Part shown: positions 1-7,992 of the stretch, in pieces
Layout of the letters: the number at the start of each line of letters is the position of its first letter
Numbering within the stretch: the stretch's first letter is position 1
Source: Limnochorda sp. L945t
GTDB taxonomy: Bacteria; Bacillota; Limnochordia; Limnochordales; Geochordaceae
Length of the DNA stretch: 64,000 nucleotides
Assembly: GCF_035593305.1 (NCBI RefSeq)
Contig: NZ_CP141615.1
Coordinates: 2,077,722 to 2,141,721, forward strand
Reading direction: 5' to 3'
The notes under the pieces: generated by a model
What the model saw: the letters and a program-made list of their open reading frames with translations, nothing else
Told to the model about the DNA's origin: nothing
The model's database searches: none
Made by a program: the position numbers and the translations under genes

Positions 1-1829
1 TTGGCCCGGGTCACGCCGACGTAGCACAGCCGGCGCTCCTCCTCCAGGTCCGACGCCTCGAAGGTGCTGCGGGCGTGCGGCAGGATCCCCTCCTCCATCC
101 CCACCAGGAAGACCACCGGAAACTCCAGCCCTTTGGCCGAGTGGAGCGTCATGAGCGTGACCACCCGGGCGCTCTCGTCGTAGTCGTCGACGTCGGACAT
201 GAGTGCCACGTGCGCCAGGAAGTCGTCGAGCCCGCCCTCGGGATGCTCCTGCTCCCAGCGCGTCGCAAGCGACAACAACTCCTCGAGGTTTTCGATGCGG
301 GCCTGAGCCTCTTCGGTCCGCTCCTGCTTGAGCATGTCGAGGTACCCGGACTCCTTGATCACCTGCTCGACGAGCCCGGTGAGGCCGTGCTCCCCGAGCG
401 TCCCGCCCGCCAGCGCCCGCCACCGCACGAGTTGCCCGGCGAAGGCCCGCATCGCCTGAGCCACGGGCCGCGTAAACACGCCCGCCTCGCACGCCGCCTC
501 CAGCGCGGCCCCATCGCCCGGCTCCACGCCGTGTTGCCGGGCCCACGCCACCAGGCGTTCGACGGTGGTCTCTCCCACGCCCCGCCGCGGCACGTTGACG
601 ATCCGCCGCAGGCTCACCACGTCGCCCGGCGACGCGATTAGGCGCAAGTAGGCGAGGATGTCCTTGATCTCCTTGCGTTCGTAAAAGCGAAGGCCCGCCA
701 CGATGCGGTACGGGATCTGGTGGGCCAGAAACGCCTCCTCGAACGTCCGGGACTGCGCGTGCGTGCGGTAGAGCAGCACGAAGCTGTCCCACGAGCGCTT
801 GCCCTCCTGCACGCCGCGCAGGATCTGAAGGGCCACGAAGGTCGCCTCGCCCCGCTCGTCCTCGGCCCGGCAGAAGGTGATGGGGGCGCCGGCGGCGTTG
901 TGCGTCCACAGGCGCTTGTCGAGGCGCTCCGTGTTGTGGCGGATGAGCCGGTTGGCCGCCTCCACGATGGTCTTCGTCGAACGATAGTTTTGCTCGAGCC
1001 GCACCACCCGCGCCCCGGGGTAGTCCCGTTCGAAGGAGAGGATGTTGCGGATGTCGGCCCCCCGCCAGCCGTAGATGGACTGCATCTCGTCGCCCACGAC
1101 CATGAGGTTGCGGTGGGCCTGCGACAGGAGGCGCACCAGCTGGTACTGGGCATGGTTGGTGTCCTGGTACTCGTCCACCAGGATGAAGCGGAAGCGCCGC
1201 TGGTACTTCTCCAGCACCGCCGGGTGCTCCCGCAACAGGCGCACCGTCTCCACCAGCAGGTCGTCGAAATCGAGGGCCCTCGCCTCTCGCATGAGCTGCT
1301 GGTAGCGCTCGAACGCCCGCGCCACCGTCCGGTCGTAGACCGAGCGGGCCTCGGCGGCGGCCTGCTCGGGCCCGATGAGTTCGTTTTTCCACCGGGAGCA
1401 GGCGGCGAGCACCCCGCGCGGGTCGTAGCGCTTGGGGTCGATGTTGAGGGCCTTGAGGGCCTCGCGCATGACCTGCACCTGGTCGGGGGTGTCGAAGATG
1501 GCGAAGTCGTGGGGAACTCCCACGTGCGGCCCGTCACGGCGCAGGATCTGCACGCAGGTCGCGTGGAACGTCCCCACCCACGCCCTCTCGGACAGGCCTG
1601 GCCCCAGGAGCTGGCGCAGGCGCTGGACCATCTGCTGCGCCGCCTTGTTGGTGAAGGTGACCGCCAGGATCTCGTCGGGCGCGGCCGCCCCGGTGGCGAT
1701 GAGGTACGCGACGCGGTAGGTCAGTACCCGGGTCTTGCCGCTGCCGGGGCCGGCCACCACCAGAAGCGGTCCCTCGACGTGCTGCACCGCCTCTCGCTGC
1801 GCCTCGTTGAGGCCCTGCAGGAACGGCAC
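1..1829 (-). CDS. pcrA: PcrA/UvrD-type ATP-dependent DNA helicase (3' end cut by window edge)
   Basis: Superfamily 1 3'-5' DNA helicase of the PcrA/UvrD group, used in DNA repair and plasmid rolling-circle replication. Reading the minus strand gives the motifs in order: Q-motif region LNEAQREAV, Walker A AGPGSGKT, motif Ic TFHATCV, DEXQ-type motif II VDEYQDTNHAQY, motif III GDEMQSIYGWRGAD, motif IV QNYRS, motif V LHSAKGLEFPVVFL and motif VI YVGVTRA at the window edge. The C-terminal tail lies outside the window. I place the start at the GTG at 1829-1827 (MPFLQGLNEAQ...) because family members begin just before LNEAQ, but no strong ribosome binding site precedes it. The frame stays open back into hisIE, so a start overlapping hisIE is possible. 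It follows the hisIE stop by about 50 bases on the same strand and may be the last gene of the his transcript. Confidence 0.93.
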   Translation of the reverse strand, partial: MPFLQGLNEAQREAVQHVEGPLLVVAGPGSGKTRVLTYRVAYLIATGAAAPDEILAVTFTNKAAQQMVQRLRQLLGPGLSERAWVGTFHATCVQILRRDGPHVGVPHDFAIFDTPDQVQVMREALKALNIDPKRYDPRGVLAACSRWKNELIGPEQAAAEARSVYDRTVARAFERYQQLMREARALDFDDLLVETVRLLREHPAVLEKYQRRFRFILVDEYQDTNHAQYQLVRLLSQAHRNLMVVGDEMQSIYGWRGADIRNILSFERDYPGARVVRLEQNYRSTKTIVEAANRLIRHNTERLDKRLWTHNAAGAPITFCRAEDERGEATFVALQILRGVQEGKRSWDSFVLLYRTHAQSRTFEEAFLAHQIPYRIVAGLRFYERKEIKDILAYLRLIASPGDVVSLRRIVNVPRRGVGETTVERLVAWARQHGVEPGDGAALEAACEAGVFTRPVAQAMRAFAGQLVRWRALAGGTLGEHGLTGLVEQVIKESGYLDMLKQERTEEAQARIENLEELLSLATRWEQEHPEGGLDDFLAHVALMSDVDDYDESARVVTLMTLHSAKGLEFPVVFLVGMEEGILPHARSTFEASDLEEERRLCYVGVTRA

Positions 1830-1879
1830 GAGCGCGGCCGGCGGCGCTTCGCCGGCTCTGGATCGGGTATGAGGAGCAG

Positions 1880-2662
1880 TCAGTGCGATCCGCCTTTCTG
1901 GCGCCGGCGGGCCAGTTCGCGCCAGACCGCCTCCGAGGGCAGCCCCGCCGCCTCGAGGGTCACCAGCAGGTGATACAGCAGGTCGGCCGCCTCCCAGGCG
2001 AGCGCGTCGTACGCCCTGGCCAGCTCGCCGGGACGCGCCGTTCGCGCCTCCTCGGGGCCGCCGGCCGTTTGGGTCCCGGCGCCGCCGCTTCGGAGGCGGT
2101 CCACGTCCTTGGCGGCCAGGATGACCTCGCCGGCCTCCTCCGCGAGCTTCTTCAGCGGGGCGTCGATCCCTCGCTCGAGAAGCGAAGCCGTGTAGGAGCC
2201 CGGCTGCGGATCTTGGTGGCGCTGCCGGATGACCGAGCGGAGGGCGTCCAGGACCGCGGCCGTGGGTACCCCGCCGCCTTCCGGTGCGGCAGCCGGGCCG
2301 GTAGGGAGGGGTTCGACCGCAACCGGGAACGTGCGGTGAAAGCAGCTCCACTCCCCCAGGTGGCAGGCACCCTGGCCGTGCTGTTCCACCACGAGCAGCA
2401 CGGCGTCGCCGTCGCAGTCGAGCAGCACGTCCCGAACGTCCTGGCGGTTGCCGGACGTCTCGCCCTTGACCCACAGGCTCTGGCGGCTGCGGCTGAAGTA
2501 GGTGGCGCGCCCGGTGCGCAGGGTCGCCTCGAGCGCGCTACGGTTCATGTAGGCCAGCATGAGCACCTGGCCCGTCGCCTCGTCCACGGCCACGGCGGGC
2601 ACCAGCCCGTCCGGGCCGAAACGCACGTCGTCGAGGCTGGCCAGGCGGCGCATCGCGTGCAT
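1880..2662 (-). CDS. hisIE: Bifunctional phosphoribosyl-AMP cyclohydrolase / phosphoribosyl-ATP diphosphatase
   Basis: Catalyses steps two and three of histidine synthesis in the cytoplasm: pyrophosphate removal from PR-ATP and ring opening of PR-AMP. Residues about 1-120 are the HisI part, with the metal-binding stretch [13 protein letters not shown] and the downstream [15 protein letters not shown] cysteine/histidine cluster. Residues about 140-260 are the HisE part, with [26 protein letters not shown] and [13 protein letters not shown] glycine/alanine-rich insert of about 25 residues sits inside the HisE part near LRSGGAG, longer than usual. The ATG at 2662 is followed three codons later by a second ATG that could also serve. 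It lies 12 bases after hisF and closes the his gene order D-B-H-A-F-IE. Confidence 0.96.
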   Translation of the reverse strand: MHAMRRLASLDDVRFGPDGLVPAVAVDEATGQVLMLAYMNRSALEATLRTGRATYFSRSRQSLWVKGETSGNRQDVRDVLLDCDGDAVLLVVEQHGQGACHLGEWSCFHRTFPVAVEPLPTGPAAAPEGGGVPTAAVLDALRSVIRQRHQDPQPGSYTASLLERGIDAPLKKLAEEAGEVILAAKDVDRLRSGGAGTQTAGGPEEARTARPGELARAYDALAWEAADLLYHLLVTLEAAGLPSEAVWRELARRRQKGGSH

Positions 2663-2674
2663 CGGCTTCCCCCC

Positions 2675-3433
2675 TCATGGCCGCACGGGCACGCCGTGGG
2701 CCGAGAGGTACGCTTTGACCTCCCGGATGGAGTGTTGCCCGTAGTGGAAAATGGAGGCCGCCAGCACGGCGTCGGCGCCCCCCAGCACGACCGCTTCCCG
2801 CAGGTGATCGAGCGAGCCGGCGCCACCCGATGCGATGACGGGCACGTCTACCCGCCGGGTGATGGCCTGCAGCAGTTCCCAGTCGTAGCCCGAACGGGTG
2901 CCGTCCCGGTCCATGCTGGTCACCAGGAGCTCTCCGGCCCCCCGCCTAACCGCCTCCTCGGCCCACGCCACGGCGTCGAGGCCCGCGGGGCGCCGGCCCC
3001 CGTGGGTGTAGACCTCCCAGGCGCCGGTGCCGGTGCGGCGAGCGTCGATGGCGACGACCACGCACTGCGCCCCGAAGCGGTCGGCCAGGCGGGTGACCAG
3101 CTGCGGGTCGGCCACGGCCGCGCTGTTGACCGACACCTTGTCGGCACCGGCCAGCAGCAACTCCCGCACGTCCTGTTCCGTGCGCACCCCACCGCCCACG
3201 GTGAGAGGAATGAACAGCTGCTCGGCCGTACGGCGCACCGCCTCCACGAGCGTGCGGCGCCCCTCCGCGGAGGCCGAGATGTCGAGGAAGACGACCTCGT
3301 CGGCGCCCTCCTGTTCGTAAAGGCGCGCCAGCTCGGCCGGATCACCGGCGTCCTGGAGCTGCCGGAACTGCACGCCCTTCACGACCCGGCCGTGATCCAC
3401 GTCAAGACACGGAATGATGCGGCAGGCCAGCAC
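2675..3433 (-). CDS. hisF: Imidazole glycerol phosphate synthase, cyclase subunit HisF
   Basis: A TIM-barrel cyclase. With HisH it turns PRFAR plus ammonia into imidazole glycerol phosphate and AICAR, linking histidine to purine synthesis. It has the usual 252 residues. The two catalytic aspartates are visible in [12 protein letters not shown] near the N-terminus and in VVVAIDARR about halfway, and phosphate-binding loops appear as TVGGGVRT and VIASGGAGS. The start is GTG at 3433 ([13 protein letters not shown]), which lies inside the 3' end of hisA, giving a 32-base overlap and probable translational coupling. Confidence 0.97.
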   Translation of the reverse strand: MLACRIIPCLDVDHGRVVKGVQFRQLQDAGDPAELARLYEQEGADEVVFLDISASAEGRRTLVEAVRRTAEQLFIPLTVGGGVRTEQDVRELLLAGADKVSVNSAAVADPQLVTRLADRFGAQCVVVAIDARRTGTGAWEVYTHGGRRPAGLDAVAWAEEAVRRGAGELLVTSMDRDGTRSGYDWELLQAITRRVDVPVIASGGAGSLDHLREAVVLGGADAVLAASIFHYGQHSIREVKAYLSAHGVPVRP

Positions 3434-4181
3434 TGCGCCGTTTCACCCCCCGGGCGGCTGCATCCACGGCCTCCCGGACGGCGAGCGCCCCTTCGTAAAG
3501 CGCCCGCCCGACCACCGCGCCCCGTAAAGCGGGCAGCGCGGCGAGGCGCTCCACGTCGTGGGGGGAACCGATGCCGCCGGCTGCCAGCACCTGCAGCCCG
3601 GCGCCGGCTACCGCCAGTGCGGCCGAGGGGTCGTGGCCCCGCATCGTGCCGTCGGCCGCGACGTCCGTGACCAGAGCCCACCGCACGCCCAGGCGGGCCA
3701 ATCGCTCTGCGACCGCCTCAGGAGCCTCGTGCGACGGCTCCTGCCATCCGGCCACCGTCACCCGCCCGCCCCGCACGTCTACCGCCGCCCAGACCCGCTC
3801 GCTCCCGAACCGCCGGCACGCCTCCTGCAGCATCTCGGGGTGGCGCAGCGCCGCCGTGCCCAGCATCACGCAAGACGCGCCGGCTGCGAGCGCCCGTTCG
3901 ACGGCATCGAGAGAGCGCAGGCCCCCGCCGAAGTGGACCGGCACCCCCGCGGCCGAGGCGATCCGCCGCAGCACCTCGAGATGGACCGGGTGGCCGCTCC
4001 GGGCTCCGTCCAGGTCCACCACGTGCAGCCGGCTCGCCCCCTCCTGCACCAGCCGGCGTGCCCACTCCGTGGGCTCCAGGGGGTACCGGGTCACCTGGTC
4101 GAACTGCCCGGCCCGCAGGCGCACCACGTGCCCGCCCATCAGGTCGATGGCCGGCACGACCCAGAAAGGCTCGTCGTTCAT
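3402..4181 (-). CDS. hisA: Phosphoribosylformimino-5-aminoimidazole carboxamide ribotide isomerase
   Basis: The Amadori isomerase of histidine synthesis, converting ProFAR to PRFAR. The barrel starts with [13 protein letters not shown], whose Asp is the general base, and the second catalytic Asp is in [10 protein letters not shown]. Phosphate loops FGGGLRS and LAAGGIGS are present. The ATG at 4181 overlaps the hisH stop as ATGA. An open frame continues upstream through hisH and hisB, but that part is out-of-frame noise and the family alignment begins at [14 protein letters not shown]. The C-terminal tail ([16 protein letters not shown]) runs about 15 residues past the barrel and covers the hisF start. 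Confidence 0.96.
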   Translation of the reverse strand: MNDEPFWVVPAIDLMGGHVVRLRAGQFDQVTRYPLEPTEWARRLVQEGASRLHVVDLDGARSGHPVHLEVLRRIASAAGVPVHFGGGLRSLDAVERALAAGASCVMLGTAALRHPEMLQEACRRFGSERVWAAVDVRGGRVTVAGWQEPSHEAPEAVAERLARLGVRWALVTDVAADGTMRGHDPSAALAVAGAGLQVLAAGGIGSPHDVERLAALPALRGAVVGRALYEGALAVREAVDAAARGVKRRSAGLPHHSVS

Positions 4182-4915
4182 GCCACCGTGGCCCCGCGGG
4201 CCTCGTCGCCCTCCGCCCCGGCACCGAGCGCCCACCCCACGAACCGCCTCAGCAACGACAGCCCCGTCGCGCCGCTCTTCTCCGGGTGGAACTGCACCCC
4301 GCCTGCGCGGCCCCGCCACGCCGCCGCGGCGAACCGCACGGCCCCCACCCGGCACCAGGCGGTGACCACGCCGGCTTGCTGTGGGGCAGGGTAGTAGGAG
4401 TGCGCGAAGTAGACGTAGGGCGGGGCGTCGCCCGGTCGGAACAGGGGGCAGGCCGTCCCCGTGAGCTCCAGGCGGTTCCACCCCATGTGGGGCACAGTGA
4501 CGCCCGGGGGGAAGCGGCGCACCACTCCGGGGAAGTAGCCGAGCCCCGGCACCCAATCCCGCGCGCCGCCCGCCTCTCGTGCGCTCTCCTCGCCGGCCTC
4601 GAACAGGATCTGATACCCCAGGCAAATGCCCAGAAGCGGCCGCCCCGCGTCGAGGTAAGCCCGAAGCCCTCGATCCAGGCCGAGCTCCCGGAGGCTGCGC
4701 ATCGCCGCCTCGAAGGCGCCGACGCCCGGCAACACCACGGCCTGCACCTCGTCGAGTGCGGCGGCGGCCGTGACCCGCACCACCTCGGCCCGCCGGGCCA
4801 CGGCCACGAGCGCCCGTTCCACCGACGCCAGGTTGCCCATCCCGTAATCGACCAGGCCGATCCGCCCGGGCACGTCCAGCGGCGCCACCGCCCGATCCGG
4901 CCGGAGCTCGTTCAT
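4178..4915 (-). CDS. hisH: Imidazole glycerol phosphate synthase, glutamine amidotransferase subunit HisH
   Basis: Class I glutamine amidotransferase that supplies ammonia to HisF. The nucleophile Cys is in LLGICLGYQILFE, the His/Glu pair in GVQFHPEKSG, and the N-terminal IGLVDYGMGNLASVERAL is the typical HisH opening. At about 245 residues it is slightly longer than the family norm because of a roughly 20-residue N-terminal lead (MNELRPDRAV...) and a C-terminal tail rich in Gly, Ala and Glu. The ATG at 4915 overlaps the hisB stop as ATGA, and the gene ends in an ATGA overlap with hisA. Confidence 0.96.
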   Translation of the reverse strand: MNELRPDRAVAPLDVPGRIGLVDYGMGNLASVERALVAVARRAEVVRVTAAAALDEVQAVVLPGVGAFEAAMRSLRELGLDRGLRAYLDAGRPLLGICLGYQILFEAGEESAREAGGARDWVPGLGYFPGVVRRFPPGVTVPHMGWNRLELTGTACPLFRPGDAPPYVYFAHSYYPAPQQAGVVTAWCRVGAVRFAAAAWRGRAGGVQFHPEKSGATGLSLLRRFVGWALGAGAEGDEARGATVA

Positions 4916-5523
4916 GCCTGCAGCGTCTCCTTGGTCGACGGGATCGCCGACGGGCGCCGGGGGTCGACGGCGACCGCCTCTCGGAGGGCCCTTGCCACCG
5001 ATTTGAACGTCGCCTCGGCCACGTGGTGCAAGTTGCGCCCGGAAAGCTCGCGCACGTGGAGCGTGAACCGGCCGGCGGAAGCGAGAGCGCCGAAGAACTC
5101 CCGGGCCAGCTGCACGTCCCACTCGCCGAGGCGGGCCCCGGGGGCGTCGAGAGTGGGAACTTCCCACGAAAGCAGGGGGCGGCCCGACAAATCGACCGCC
5201 GCCAGCACCAGAGCCTCGTCCATGGGCACGGCCGCATCGCCGAACCGGACGATACCCCGCCAGTCGCCGAGAGCCCGTCGCAGCGCGTCCCCCAGCACCA
5301 GACCGGTATCTTCCACCGTGTGGTGCCCGTCCACCTGCAAGTCGCCCGTCGCCTCGACCGTCAGGTCGAAGAGGGAGTGGTGGGCGAAACTCGCCAGCAT
5401 GTGATCGAAAAAGCCGATCCCCGTCCGCACCCGGCTAGTGCCGCTGCCGTCCAGGTGCAGCTGCACCCGGATCCGGGTCTCGGCCGTGCTCCGCTCGACC
5501 TCGGCCTGGCGGACTCCGTTCAT
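4912..5523 (-). CDS. hisB: Imidazoleglycerol-phosphate dehydratase
   Basis: Manganese-dependent dehydratase that makes imidazole acetol phosphate. It is the monofunctional type: about 203 residues, with no histidinol-phosphatase domain. The metal-binding repeats GFFDHMLASFAHHSLFDL and DGHHTVEDTGLVLGDAL are present in the first half, with matching copies in the second half (DLSGRPL, RNLHHVAEATFKS). The start ATG at 5523 overlaps the hisD stop as ATGA. No histidinol-phosphate aminotransferase (hisC) or histidinol phosphatase gene is recognisable in this cluster, so these steps must be encoded elsewhere. Confidence 0.97.
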   Translation of the reverse strand: MNGVRQAEVERSTAETRIRVQLHLDGSGTSRVRTGIGFFDHMLASFAHHSLFDLTVEATGDLQVDGHHTVEDTGLVLGDALRRALGDWRGIVRFGDAAVPMDEALVLAAVDLSGRPLLSWEVPTLDAPGARLGEWDVQLAREFFGALASAGRFTLHVRELSGRNLHHVAEATFKSVARALREAVAVDPRRPSAIPSTKETLQA

Positions 5524-6866
5524 GACGACTGGCGCACCTCCACCGAACGGGCGTGGGCCTCGAGGCCCTCGGCCCGGGCCAGGACCCGCACGGCCCGCGC
5601 GAGCTGCTCGAGGCCACCCGGTGAGGCGTGCACCCACGAGGTCATGCGGGTGAAGACGTGGACGCCGAGCGCGGAGGCAAACCGGGCGGTGCCGCCGGTC
5701 GGCAGCACGTGGTTGCTCCCGGCGGCGTAGTCGCCGAGGGCCTCGGGCGTGTGCGACCCGAGGAAGACCGCCCCGGCCCGGCGCACCTTGCCGGCCAGCA
5801 CCAGAGGATCCGCCGTGACGACCTGCAGGTGCTCCGGAGCGATGGCCTCGGCCAGCTGCAGCCCCTCGACGTCGAGGCGCCGGCAGGCCACCGCCGCCCC
5901 CCAGCGGCCCAGCGACTCCGCGGCCACGGAAGCCCGGGGAAGGGTCTCGAGCTGCACCTCGAGCTGCCGGTCGATCTCGTCCAACAGCGCCGGCGCGTCG
6001 GAGACCACGATGGCCGCCGCGTCGGGTGCATGCTCCGCCTGTGCGAGCAGGTCGGCGGCGACCCACCGGGGGTTGGCCGAAGCGTCGGCCAGGACGAGCA
6101 CCTCCGTCGGCCCGGCCAGGCCGTCGATGCCCACCGCCCCCACCACCTCGCGCTTGGCCAGCTGCACGAAAAGGTTGCCGGGGCCTGCGATCACGTCCAC
6201 CCTCGGGATCGACGCCGTCCCGTACGCCAGGGCTGCAATGGCCTGCGCCCCGCCTACTTGCAGCACCCGGGACGCCCCTGCCACCCGGGCGGCCGCCAGG
6301 ATGGCCGGGTGCGCCGGCGGCGGCGTGGCCACCACCACCTCGGCGACCCCCGCCAGGCGGGCGGGGATGACGCCCATCAACACGGTGGAGAGCAGCGGGG
6401 CCGTCCCTGCGGGAACGTAGATGGCCGCCCGCTGGACAGGGGTAGGCACCCATCCCACCACGACGCCCGGAGCGGTCGTTTCGAAGATGGGAGCGGCGAT
6501 CTGGCGCCGGTGGAAAGCCGTGATGGTCGCAGCCGCCGCCTCGAGCGCCGGCACGACCGGAGCGACCGCCGGATCCTGCAGGGCCGCTTCCATCGCCTCG
6601 GGGCCCGCCCACAGCCGCTCCGGGGAAAGCTCCACCCCGTCCAGCTCCCGGGTCCACCGGGCAACGGCCGTGTCTCCCTCCTCGCGCACGCTTTGCACGA
6701 TCCGGCGCACGGCCTCCACCGGCCGGGTGCCCGGCCCGAAGAGCCGGTCGAGCACCGTCCGGGCGCGCGGCGGCGCCTCCATCTCGGCCATCGGCGGCCG
6801 CCGGACGGCCTGCAAAATGGCCTCCAACCCGTCTCGCTCGACCACGAACCGCCGCAACAGCGTCAT
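5520..6866 (-). CDS. hisD: Histidinol dehydrogenase
   Basis: Zinc- and NAD-dependent enzyme performing the last two oxidations from histidinol to histidine. About 448 residues. Recognisable blocks are YVPAGTAPLLSTVLMG, VGGAQAIAALAYGT, IAGPGNLFVQLAKREVVG, GPTEVLVLAD, LLAQAEHAPDAAAIV (with the Gln/His zinc ligands) and GDYAAGSNHVLPTGG. The ATG at 6866 overlaps the hisG stop (ATGA), and the gene ends with an ATGA overlap with hisB. This series of 4-base overlaps suggests tightly coupled translation. Confidence 0.97.
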   Translation of the reverse strand: MTLLRRFVVERDGLEAILQAVRRPPMAEMEAPPRARTVLDRLFGPGTRPVEAVRRIVQSVREEGDTAVARWTRELDGVELSPERLWAGPEAMEAALQDPAVAPVVPALEAAAATITAFHRRQIAAPIFETTAPGVVVGWVPTPVQRAAIYVPAGTAPLLSTVLMGVIPARLAGVAEVVVATPPPAHPAILAAARVAGASRVLQVGGAQAIAALAYGTASIPRVDVIAGPGNLFVQLAKREVVGAVGIDGLAGPTEVLVLADASANPRWVAADLLAQAEHAPDAAAIVVSDAPALLDEIDRQLEVQLETLPRASVAAESLGRWGAAVACRRLDVEGLQLAEAIAPEHLQVVTADPLVLAGKVRRAGAVFLGSHTPEALGDYAAGSNHVLPTGGTARFASALGVHVFTRMTSWVHASPGGLEQLARAVRVLARAEGLEAHARSVEVRQSS

Positions 6867-7573
6867 GCCGTCCTCCCCGCCGCCACCCGCTGAGAAGCGA
6901 CCACGGCCCTGAGCTCGCCCAGCAGGCGGCGGACGGCGTCGTGCTTCAGCTTCCATCGCACCGGGTTGGCGATGAGCCGGGCCGAGATCGTATGGAGCGT
7001 GGCCACGGGCACCAGGCCGTTGGCCGCCAGGGTACGGCCTGTCTGCACCAGGTCCACGATGGCGTCGGCCAGCCCGACCCTGGGCGCAAGCTCGATGGAG
7101 CCGTGGAGGGCGATGACCTGCGCAGGGATCCCCTGGGCTTCGAAATAATGCCCAGCGGTACGCGGGTAGCGCGTCGCGACCCTCAGCGGCCGGCCCCGCT
7201 CCCGGGGGAGCGCCCCGTCTGGCCCGTCCGTCCCGTCGCCCCCGGCTCGGGCGGGTAGGGCCAGCTGCAGCCGGCAAAGGCCGATACCCAGGTCCAGGAG
7301 CTCGACGACGCCCGGATCCGTCTCCAGGAGGACGTCCTTCCCCACGATTCCGACGTCGGCGGCCCCCGCCTCCACGAAGGTCGGTACGTCGAAGGGCTTC
7401 GCCAGCAAGAACTGCACCCGTGCCCCGTGGTCCACGCTCACCAACCCCCGCGAGTCGGCGAGCACCGCGCTGGCGTCCAGGCCGGCCTGCCCCAGGAGGG
7501 CCACCGCCTCCGAAGTGAGGCGCCCCTTTGGGAGGGCGATGGTCAAGAGCGGCTGCTTCGAAGCATCGGTCAC
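6863..7573 (-). CDS. hisG: ATP phosphoribosyltransferase, short-form catalytic subunit
   Basis: First and committed enzyme of histidine synthesis, condensing ATP with PRPP. It is the short form lacking the C-terminal regulatory ACT-like domain, which explains the separate hisZ about 400 bases upstream. Motifs are TIALPKGRLTSEA, VEAGAADVGIVGKDVL and the PRPP loop GLADAIVDLVQTGRTL. An insert of about 20 residues (GGDGTDGPDG...) follows the middle strand. I choose GTG at 7573 (MTDASKQPLLTIALPKGRL) since family members start a few residues before LPKGRL. The frame also opens at GTG 7666, but that would add about 30 low-complexity residues and would place the start upstream of the candidate promoter. 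Confidence 0.93.
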   Translation of the reverse strand: MTDASKQPLLTIALPKGRLTSEAVALLGQAGLDASAVLADSRGLVSVDHGARVQFLLAKPFDVPTFVEAGAADVGIVGKDVLLETDPGVVELLDLGIGLCRLQLALPARAGGDGTDGPDGALPRERGRPLRVATRYPRTAGHYFEAQGIPAQVIALHGSIELAPRVGLADAIVDLVQTGRTLAANGLVPVATLHTISARLIANPVRWKLKHDAVRRLLGELRAVVASQRVAAGRTA

Positions 7574-7643
7574 CGGCGACCCCAGACCCCTTTCCGCCGT
7601 CCCGGTCCGCGGGGAGACGGGCGGCGGCGCGAGATTCGTGGCA

Positions 7644-7673
7644 ACATTAACACGCACGGGTGGCACCGATCAA
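7644..7673 (-). promoter_or_regulatory. Candidate promoter for hisG operon
   Basis: On the minus strand TTGATC (7673-7668), an 18-base spacer and TAATGT (7649-7644) give a plausible sigma-A promoter, with transcription expected to begin near 7637. The stretch is visibly richer in A+T than its surroundings. An inverted repeat with perfect 8-base arms, ACGGGTGG at 7656-7663 and CCACCCGT at 7683-7690, overlaps it and could be an operator or the remnant of a weak terminator. The -10 match is only moderate. Confidence 0.35.
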
Positions 7674-7722
7674 TGCCGGAGACCACCCGTGCCGAGCAGG
7701 CCCGCCGGTACGCGCCGGCACC

Positions 7723-7920
7723 TCAAGCCTTGGCCCGAGCGCGACCGGCCGAGGAGGTCGCCGCCCGTTTTTTGCGCCCATCGGAAGCGGCCGCTGCCAC
7801 CTCCGCCGCAGCGGGCGGCTCTCGTTTGGTCAACGCCGCTCCCCCGCACTCCGGACACTTGCGCGGCTTGCAGCGCGCCTCCTTTTGATAGCCGCACTGT
7901 GCGCAGACCCACACGGCCAC
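7723..7920 (-). CDS. Small RCKP-type rubredoxin-like zinc-ribbon protein
   Basis: A 65-residue protein with one metal-binding knuckle pair: CAQCGYQ near residues 6-12 and the tetrad-completing KPRKCPECGG around residues 18-27, including the signature RCKP. This pattern is known from small rubredoxin-like proteins of unknown function in anaerobes and Bacillota. Four cysteines could bind iron or zinc. The C-terminal half is Ala/Lys/Arg-rich and looks disordered, perhaps nucleic-acid-binding. The start is GTG at 7920. It lies between hisZ and hisG on the same strand, so it may be co-transcribed with the histidine genes, but no role in that pathway is known. Confidence 0.75.
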   Translation of the reverse strand: MAVWVCAQCGYQKEARCKPRKCPECGGAALTKREPPAAAEVAAAASDGRKKRAATSSAGRARAKA

Positions 7921-7992
7921 GACGCATCGCCCCCTTCGGACGTGAGCCGGCCGTACCGGGATGGCCCTGCGGCCGGTCTCAGGGAAGGTACT

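Noticed and set aside
638-1537. Minus-strand frame of about 300 codons within the helicase region
   Set aside because: Wrong frame: Ser/Arg/Thr-rich with no motif, while another frame of the same strand gives the full set of UvrD helicase motifs.
3402-5237. Apparent 611-codon fusion ending in HisA
   Set aside because: Only the last about 259 codons match HisA. The upstream part is a wrong-frame reading of hisB and hisH, both of which are intact in their own frames with ATGA junctions.
6863-7666. Longer HisG starting at GTG 7666
   Set aside because: The extra about 30 residues are not like HisG N-termini, and the candidate promoter and inverted repeat lie within that stretch.
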